Source: Neomoorella sulfitireducens
GTDB taxonomy: Bacteria > Bacillota > DSM-521 > Neomoorellales > Neomoorellaceae
Reading direction: 5' to 3'
Length of the DNA stretch: 64,000 nucleotides
Assembly (NCBI RefSeq): GCF_024733845.1
Contig: NZ_JANRHG010000007.1
Location: forward strand, 62,001-126,000
Part shown: positions 58,491-64,000 of the stretch, in pieces
Numbering within the stretch: position 1 is the stretch's first letter
Layout of the letters: each line of letters begins with the position of its first letter
Made by a program: the position numbers and the translations under genes
Notes under the pieces: generated by a model
What the model was told of the DNA's origin: nothing
The model's input: the letters and a program-made list of their open reading frames with translations, nothing else
The model's database searches: none

Positions 58491-60590
58491 ATGTCAAAAT
58501 ATCAGAAGCTTCTTGAACCCGGCTATATTGGCCCGGTGCGCACCAGGTCGCGCATGATCAGGGGCGGTGCCAATCCGGGTTTTTATCCTTATGAGGATGG
58601 TAATGTACCTCAGCAGATAATTGACTTTTATGAAGCCCTGGCTGCAGGTGGCATCGGTTTGGTTACGACGGGGACCGGTGAAATCGACTGGCCGATAGGT
58701 ACAGTCCCGGGCCAGGGATATCGTATCGACGAAGATCGTTTTATCCCCAGCCTGCAAAGGCTTGCCGGCGCTATCCATAAGCACGACTGCCCGGCGTTTA
58801 TCCAGCTTTTTCATATGGGTCCCATGCACCCGCAGGTTCTTTCCGGGCACCAGCCTATTGCTGCTTCTTCTTTGCCCCAGGATGAAATTCCCGTGGGGCG
58901 ATATTTTGTAGCCAGGGAAATGACCGGAGCAGATATTGAGCGGGTCAAAGGCAAGTTCATAGAGGCGGCAGTGCGGGCTCAGAAAGCCGGCTTTGACGGC
59001 ATCGAATTGAATGGCGCCTGCAATCACCTGCTCAACAGCTTCCTGTCCGGTTTCTGGAACAGGCGCACGGATGAATACGGCGGCAGCGTAGAAAACCGGG
59101 CCCGGTTCATGGTGGAAGTGCTCAAGGGGATCAAGGAGGCAACGGGCAAAGATTTTGCCGTGGTGGCCCTCATCAACGGCCTCGAAATCGGCCTGAAAGA
59201 CGGTATTACCCTTGAAGAGAGCAAGGCTTTTGCCAGGCTGCTTGAGGCGGCAGGGGCGGACGCCATTCATGTGCGGTGTGAATTTTACTATCAACCCCGT
59301 GATTACAGCAAGCGCGACAGCACCCATTTCCCGGATATGCTTTTCTACCCGGAACTGCCGGACTGGGTGGTAAAAGAATATAAAGACGTGCTGGATCTTA
59401 GCAGGCATGGTGCCGGTTGCTGGACGGTGGCGGCGGCGGAAATTAAAAAAGCCGTTTCTATTCCCGTTATCGCCGTTGGCCGCATGGACGCGGCGCTGGG
59501 TGAAAAACTGATCGGTGAAGGCATGATTGATTTTATTAATATTAACCGTCGCCTTCTGGCCGACCATGAATATCCCAGAAAGATTGCCGAAGGCCGGGAA
59601 GAGGATATCGCGCCCTGCACGGCATGTATGACCTGTTTTGTTTCCGCCGAGACAGGGGGGCAACCCAGGTGCCGTATCAACGCGGCCTTTGGTAAAGAGA
59701 AGGAATACGAAATCAAACCTGCCGCGGTAAAGAAAAAGATAATGATCGTCGGCGGTGGCCCGGCGGGTATGGAAGCCGCACGGGTGGCGGCCCTGCGCGG
59801 CCATGAGGTAGAGCTGTATGATAAAATTAACCGGCTGGGCGGGTCCATGCTTGTCGCTGCAACAGTAAAAGGCACGGAAAAGGAAGATTTAATTGCCATT
59901 ATCCGTTACCTGGAAACGCAGTTGAAGAAACTGGGGGTCAAGGTTACCCTCAACAAAGAAGTAACCCCGGAACTGGTTGAGCAGGTGAAACCGGACGTGT
60001 TGGTGCTGGCTACCGGCGCCAAACATAACATACCGGATATCCCGGGGATAAAGGGTGACAATGTGGTAACCAGCGAGCAACTGCATCACCAGTTGAAAGC
60101 GGCGCTGAAGTTTGCCGGGCCGGAGCGCTTGCGTTCCCTTACCAGGCTCTATATGCCGGTGGCCAAAGATGCAATTGTTATTGGTGCCGGGCTCCAGGGA
60201 TGCCAGACGGCAGAGTTCCTGATCAAGAGGGGCAGAAAGGCGACTATTGTTGACAGCTGCCCCGAAGATAAAATCGGCGACGGCCTGGTGGAAGTATTTA
60301 TGAAGCCCTTCCTCCTGGAATGGTTGGATGAAAAAGGGGTCAAGGTATTTGCCGAGGTTAAACTGGAAGAGATAACAAGAGATGGGCTGGTTATAACTAC
60401 CCGTGAGGGCCGGCGCATGACTTTGACAGCCAGGTCAATAGTGACTGCAATGCCATTAAAGCCCGATACGGAGATTGTTGAAGAGATGAAATCTAAAGCA
60501 AATGAAGTATATGTCATCGGCGATGCCAGGGAACCCGGGTTAATAGTTGACGCTATAGCCGACGGCTCCCGCATTGGTCGCCAGATTTAA
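58491..60590 (+). CDS. NADH:flavin oxidoreductase (2-enoate/2,4-dienoyl-CoA reductase type)
   Basis: The 699-residue protein combines an Old-Yellow-Enzyme FMN TIM barrel (1-360; AGFDGIELNGACNHLLNSFL, NRRTDEYGGSVENRARF), a [4Fe-4S] motif (CTACMTC then C in PRCRINAAFGKE), an FAD-binding GGGPAGMEAARVAALRGHEV and an NAD(P)-binding VIGAGLQGCQTAEFLIKRG. Electrons run from NAD(P)H through FAD, Fe-S and FMN to an enoate or related double bond, or the enzyme demethylates betaine-like compounds. ATG 58491 is preceded by GGTAAGGGAG. The TRAP transporter downstream could import its substrate. Confidence 0.9.
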   Translation: MSKYQKLLEPGYIGPVRTRSRMIRGGANPGFYPYEDGNVPQQIIDFYEALAAGGIGLVTTGTGEIDWPIGTVPGQGYRIDEDRFIPSLQRLAGAIHKHDCPAFIQLFHMGPMHPQVLSGHQPIAASSLPQDEIPVGRYFVAREMTGADIERVKGKFIEAAVRAQKAGFDGIELNGACNHLLNSFLSGFWNRRTDEYGGSVENRARFMVEVLKGIKEATGKDFAVVALINGLEIGLKDGITLEESKAFARLLEAAGADAIHVRCEFYYQPRDYSKRDSTHFPDMLFYPELPDWVVKEYKDVLDLSRHGAGCWTVAAAEIKKAVSIPVIAVGRMDAALGEKLIGEGMIDFININRRLLADHEYPRKIAEGREEDIAPCTACMTCFVSAETGGQPRCRINAAFGKEKEYEIKPAAVKKKIMIVGGGPAGMEAARVAALRGHEVELYDKINRLGGSMLVAATVKGTEKEDLIAIIRYLETQLKKLGVKVTLNKEVTPELVEQVKPDVLVLATGAKHNIPDIPGIKGDNVVTSEQLHHQLKAALKFAGPERLRSLTRLYMPVAKDAIVIGAGLQGCQTAEFLIKRGRKATIVDSCPEDKIGDGLVEVFMKPFLLEWLDEKGVKVFAEVKLEEITRDGLVITTREGRRMTLTARSIVTAMPLKPDTEIVEEMKSKANEVYVIGDAREPGLIVDAIADGSRIGRQI

Positions 60591-60622
60591 TTTGCAAATG
60601 ACAAAATGGAGGCAAGTTGAAT

Positions 60623-60648
60623 GCCCCGGCAATTGCCGGGGCTTTATT
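60623..60648 (+). terminator. Terminator after the flavin oxidoreductase
   Basis: GCCCCGGCAATTGCCGGGGC is a perfect 20-base palindrome followed by TTTATTAT. Confidence 0.82.
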
Positions 60649-61007
60649 ATACCCATACCTATTGCCCGGTGGTTTGTTTATGCCAAAACCGTATAAGGGC
60701 ATGCTAAATATGGTATTTCACTTTAACCGTATTCTTCTTTATTATTAAAATAAGATTCATAAAACAATAATTGCATAGGTTTAGGTCTAATCGGGGAGAA
60801 ACAAAACCTTGTTCTCATTAGCTTTAAGTATAGGACTTGACATGTTACTTCTGACAATAAAATAATTTCTTAAAGATAATTCTATAATAAAAGGCAACAC
60901 CACAACAGGGGGGTGATTTTGCTCATAGGCATGGCGGCGCGAATTATATGAGGAAGAGTGGGAATTGTGGAAAGGAAAATGACCAATGTCATGAAGGAGG
61001 TCCGTAT
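60649..61007 (+). promoter_or_regulatory. AT-rich upstream region of the TRAP transporter operon
   Basis: The gap has no gene. TTGACA at 60838 followed by AAATAA after 17 bp, and a TATAAT at about 60893, are promoter candidates. A possible short reading frame starts upstream of dctP in frame with it (ATG 60948) but lacks coding character compared with the signal-peptide start at 61008. Confidence 0.45.
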
Positions 61008-62096
61008 ATGCAAATAAGGCGTAAGTGGTTCACGGTAGTTTTAATTTGCCTGACAGTGGTGGCCTTGGTAGCGGTTGTGGCGGGCTGCGGCAAGCAGCAG
61101 GGTGCCACCCAGCAGCAGTCGTCGCAGGCCCCGGCAGAACAGCCCAAGACGATTGAACTTACCATTAACGACCATGACCCAGCCGAATCCCCGGTTGGCC
61201 AGATTTATGTAACATGGTCCAAATGGGTCAATGAAAATTCCGGCGGCAAGGTTAAGGTAAACGTTGTTTCCGGCGGCGCCCTGCTTAAAGGCAACGAAGC
61301 CTTCCGGGGAGTGCAGACAGGTGTGGTGGCCGGCGCCCACTACGTTGTCGACCGCGAGGACGGTTTCCTGCTGAACTTGGTAACCACCATGCCTTTCCTG
61401 GGACTGCCTGAAATTAAAGAATCACGGGAGATTTACAAGCAGCTGCTGGATAAATTCCCCCAGATGAAGGCAGAATGGAAGGGCGTAAAAATCCTGGCCG
61501 TCGCCATGATGCCCGGCACGCACTTCCACTTCAGCAAAGCCCAGGTTAAGACCCTGGCTGACATCGTGGGTAAGAAAATCGCCATTGCCGAATCCGTAAA
61601 GGCGGAAGTCCTGTCGGCCCTGAAGGCGACCCCGGTAGAAATTGATATTGCCGACATGTACCAGGCCGTGGAGCGCGGCATGGTGGATGGCGTGTACAAC
61701 CACATGCCGGTGCTCAACGTGTTCGGTGTCCTGCCCCTGCTCAAGAACCACCTGATGTTCGGCGAAGGCGGCATCGACATGACGCCGATGATGCTCATCA
61801 TGAACGAGGATACCTGGAACAAACTGCCTGACGATGTCAAGAAGCTCCTCGAAGAATCCGCCAAGGTCTGGGAAGAGACGGCTTACCAGAACACCCTCAA
61901 GGACATCGAGCAGTGCATGAAGATGGCCCAGGATAAGGGTCACAGTATCGTCACCCTTACACCCGACGAGATAGAACAGTGGCGCGAAGTTGTGAAGCCG
62001 GTCCACGACAAGTGGCTGAAAGAGTGCGCCGATAAAGGCCTGCCGGGACAGGAAGTCTATAATACCATTTTGCAGCTCGCCGGTCAGGTTAAGTAA
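61008..62096 (+). CDS. dctP: TRAP transporter substrate-binding lipoprotein DctP
   Basis: The 362-residue protein starts at ATG 61008 (7-8 bp after AAGGAGG) with a lipoprotein signal ending in VVAGC. The mature part shows DctP features: SKWVNENSGGKVKVNVVSGG, FRGVQTGVVAGAHYVVDRED, MMPGTHFHFSK, a KTLADIVGKKIAIAES block and MYQAVERGMVDGVYNHMPVL. It captures a carboxylate-type ligand for DctQM. The arginine that pairs with carboxylates in most DctP proteins is not obvious in the usual place, so the ligand is open. Confidence 0.92.
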   Translation: MQIRRKWFTVVLICLTVVALVAVVAGCGKQQGATQQQSSQAPAEQPKTIELTINDHDPAESPVGQIYVTWSKWVNENSGGKVKVNVVSGGALLKGNEAFRGVQTGVVAGAHYVVDREDGFLLNLVTTMPFLGLPEIKESREIYKQLLDKFPQMKAEWKGVKILAVAMMPGTHFHFSKAQVKTLADIVGKKIAIAESVKAEVLSALKATPVEIDIADMYQAVERGMVDGVYNHMPVLNVFGVLPLLKNHLMFGEGGIDMTPMMLIMNEDTWNKLPDDVKKLLEESAKVWEETAYQNTLKDIEQCMKMAQDKGHSIVTLTPDEIEQWREVVKPVHDKWLKECADKGLPGQEVYNTILQLAGQVK

Positions 62097-62127
62097 GAGA
62101 TTAGATCGGACAGGAATTAAAACTTGA

Positions 62128-62204
62128 TTACCCGGCCCTGAGTTGCCGGCTGCTCTAAATTCCTGCACGTAAAGCCGCCGGCGCGGGCCGGGTAACCCTT
62201 TTCT
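62128..62204 (+). terminator. Large hairpin between dctP and dctQ
   Basis: TTACCCGGCCC pairs perfectly with GGGCCGGGTAA (62128-62138 with 62185-62195), with an inner GCCGGC/GCCGGC stem, followed by CCCTTTTCTT. It is likely a partial terminator or stabilising structure that lets the binding protein be made in excess over the permease. Confidence 0.7.
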
Positions 62205-62263
62205 TAAGTGCCTGTGGTAATGATTGGCAAATGGGACTAGTAGATTGGAGGTCCTGTGAGAAC

Positions 62264-62734
62264 ATGAAACAGGTGATGAGCACGGTAAGCCGCTGGGCCG
62301 GTACGGTTTCGTCCCTGTTCATCTTTATCATGATGCTGCTTACCGTGGCCGACGTTGGCGGGCGCTACTTTCTGAACAGGCCCGTGAACGGCGCCATAGA
62401 ACTGGTAGAGTTTATGTTGATTATCATCGTCTTCCCGTCCCTGGCGTGGTGCGTCATGGAAGATAAGCACATAGCCGTGGATCTACTGATGGCCAGGTTA
62501 TCCGGTCGCCTCCAGGCAGTGGTCGGCGTGATAACTCTTCTTTTGACTTTGGGGACTTACGCGGTGATCACGTGGGCGACCATAAGGGAAACCCTCGAAG
62601 TAAATACCCGGACGGGGCTCCTGCGTATCCCTCACGCTCCCTTCTACTGGGTGATGAGCCTGGGAATGGTTTTATTCTGCCTGGCAGTTGTAGTACAGCT
62701 AATCAGTAACGCCGGAAAGGTGATGAAGAAATGA
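62264..62734 (+). CDS. dctQ: TRAP transporter small permease DctQ
   Basis: The 156-residue protein has four hydrophobic segments and DctQ landmarks: LLTVADVGGRYFLNRPVNGA, IELVEFMLIIIVFPSLAWCV and DKHIAVDLLM. ATG 62264 lies about 11 bp after GGAGGT; an in-frame ATG at 62231 has a poorer site. The stop overlaps the dctM start (ATGA). Confidence 0.92.
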   Translation: MKQVMSTVSRWAGTVSSLFIFIMMLLTVADVGGRYFLNRPVNGAIELVEFMLIIIVFPSLAWCVMEDKHIAVDLLMARLSGRLQAVVGVITLLLTLGTYAVITWATIRETLEVNTRTGLLRIPHAPFYWVMSLGMVLFCLAVVVQLISNAGKVMKK

Positions 62735-64000
62735 CGCCGGAGTTTCTTGGTGGCCTTGGCCTGGTCGTCCTGATAATTCTTTTGTTCGCCCGCATGTGGA
62801 TCGGTGCCGCTATGGCCCTGGTCGGGCTGGTCGGTTATGCCGCCATCCTGGGACCGAAAGCGGCCCTGGGCGTAGTTTCCCAGATTCCTTTTACAACCGT
62901 AGGCGATTATCCCCTGTCGGCCGTTCCTCTCTTTATCTTTATGGGCGTAATCCTGTTTTACACCAACATCGGCCAGGACCTGTTTGAAAGCGCCTATAAA
63001 TGGGTGGGGTCCTTCCGCGGTGGCCTGGCCATGGCCAGTACGGTGGCTTGCGCTTTTTATGCGGCCATTACCGGCGTCAGCGCGCCGGCCCTGTCCACCA
63101 TGGGCAAGGTTGCCCTGCCTAAAATGCGGGAGTATCGTTACAACGAAAGGCTGGCCGTCGGCTCCATTATCTGTGCCGGGCCACTGGCTTTTATTATCCC
63201 GCCGAGCATGTCCTTCATAATCTACGGCATCCTTACCGAGAACTCGGTAGGCGAGCTTTACATTGCCGGTATTATTCCCGGGTTATTGCTGGTGTTTCTT
63301 TTCTGTCTTACCGTATGGTTGATTACCCTGCGCAACCCCCAGGCCGGGTCTCCGGGACCAAAAACTACTGTGAGGGAGAAGATAGCAGCCCTGAAAGGCA
63401 CCTGGCACGCTATTTTACTATTCCTGCTTATGCTCGGCGGCATTTACGCCGGTGTTTTTACCCCCACCGAAGCCGGTGCGGTGGGATCCTTCGGGGCGAT
63501 ATTGATCGGGGTCTTTACCCGCCGCCTGAAATTCAAGGATTTCCTGGCCTCCCTGTTTGAAGCCGGCCAGACTACAGCCATGGTCATGTTTTTAATTGTT
63601 GGCGCTTATATTTTCATGAAGTTTATGGCCGTCAGCCGGCTGCCGGCCCTGCTCGGTGCAACCGCCGCCGCCCTGCCGGTTTCACGGTGGGTGATCCTCC
63701 TGGCTTTGGTCGTAGTTTATACCATACTGGGCATGTTTCTTGATATCTTTTCGGCCATTATTCTTACCATGCCGATTACCTATCCCCTGATCTTGCAGCT
63801 GGGTTTTGATCCCATATGGTTCGGCGTTATGGTGACCCTGTGGGTGATGATGGGAGAGGTAACGCCACCGGTGGGCCTGGACGCCTATCTCTTCTCCGGC
63901 CTCAGCGGCGTGCCGCTTTCAACGGTGTTTAGCAGCGTCTGGCCGTTCCTGATAGCGGAGTACGTGTGCATGATCCTTATCGCCTGTTTCCCCCAGCTCG
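62731..64000 (+). CDS. dctM: TRAP transporter large permease DctM (cut by window end)
   Basis: ATG 62731 overlaps the dctQ stop and opens a frame that runs without stop to the end of the window (423 codons). The product is strongly hydrophobic with DctM blocks: SAVPLFIFMGVILFYTNIGQ, AFYAAITGVSAPALSTMGKV, AGPLAFIIPPSMSFIIYGIL, VFTPTEAGAVGSFGAI and MMGEVTPPVGLDAYLFSGLS. It forms the sodium-coupled channel of the TRAP system. Only a few C-terminal residues should be missing. Confidence 0.93.
   Translation, partial: MTPEFLGGLGLVVLIILLFARMWIGAAMALVGLVGYAAILGPKAALGVVSQIPFTTVGDYPLSAVPLFIFMGVILFYTNIGQDLFESAYKWVGSFRGGLAMASTVACAFYAAITGVSAPALSTMGKVALPKMREYRYNERLAVGSIICAGPLAFIIPPSMSFIIYGILTENSVGELYIAGIIPGLLLVFLFCLTVWLITLRNPQAGSPGPKTTVREKIAALKGTWHAILLFLLMLGGIYAGVFTPTEAGAVGSFGAILIGVFTRRLKFKDFLASLFEAGQTTAMVMFLIVGAYIFMKFMAVSRLPALLGATAAALPVSRWVILLALVVVYTILGMFLDIFSAIILTMPITYPLILQLGFDPIWFGVMVTLWVMMGEVTPPVGLDAYLFSGLSGVPLSTVFSSVWPFLIAEYVCMILIACFPQL

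Noticed and set aside
1-64000. tRNA, rRNA, replication origin or prophage attachment sites
   Set aside because: I saw no cloverleaf with a T-loop GTTCGA box in context, no rRNA segments and no integrase or paired attachment repeats.

Overview
The window looks like a chromosome segment of a thermophilic, anaerobic, Gram-positive Firmicute close to Moorella. Pointers: GC-rich coding sequence, strong AGGAGG-type ribosome sites, frequent TTG/GTG starts, AddAB instead of RecBCD, a YhaO/YhaN nuclease pair, a Gram-positive-style pst operon, a ydaO-type c-di-AMP riboswitch, and a CBS-domain pyrophosphatase without the DRTGG domain (an architecture I associate with Moorella). The species is inference.

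Region 1 (1-13.6 kb) is housekeeping. It holds the end of a membrane-bound molybdopterin oxidoreductase operon (catalytic, four-cluster ferredoxin and cytochrome b subunits), a glycosyltransferase ending in a cut-off PIG-L deacetylase domain, a DedA protein, a c-di-AMP riboswitch over an aminomutase that reads as glutamate 2,3-aminomutase, motAB, a metal-ligand-poor amidohydrolase, lgt, a 50-residue protein and pstSCAB behind a PhoP-box-like repeat.

Region 2 (13.6-28.2 kb) is DNA repair: a YhaO/YhaN-type SbcCD pair, then addB-addA, followed by an NCS2 permease with a structured leader and a HAD hydrolase.

Region 3 (28.2-37.1 kb) is an accessory island, visibly AT-richer over most of its length: a LuxR-type regulator behind repeated operators, a PanB-like protein, two SDR oxidoreductases and an MFS exporter. 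It is littered with decayed IS1634- and IS66-family elements, a truncated third SDR and a dead MNT/HEPN toxin-antitoxin pair. A small PCP_red-like gene and the pyrophosphatase close it.

Region 4 (38.8-56.7 kb) is a defence island: Wadjet jetABCD, a frameshifted adenine methyltransferase whose 3' end is fused tail-to-tail with jetD, and a complete type I-C CRISPR-Cas locus on the minus strand (cas3-cas5-cas8c-cas7-cas4-cas1-cas2, leader, 12-repeat array). The most unusual signal is a solitary, degenerate but foldable CRISPR repeat in the short gap between cas1 and cas2, flanked by a 12-bp direct duplication and lying in the orientation of the cas mRNA.

Region 5 (56.8-64 kb) carries an exported D-aminoacylase-like amidohydrolase, an Old-Yellow-Enzyme/2-enoate-reductase-type flavoenzyme and a TRAP transporter (dctP, dctQ, partial dctM).
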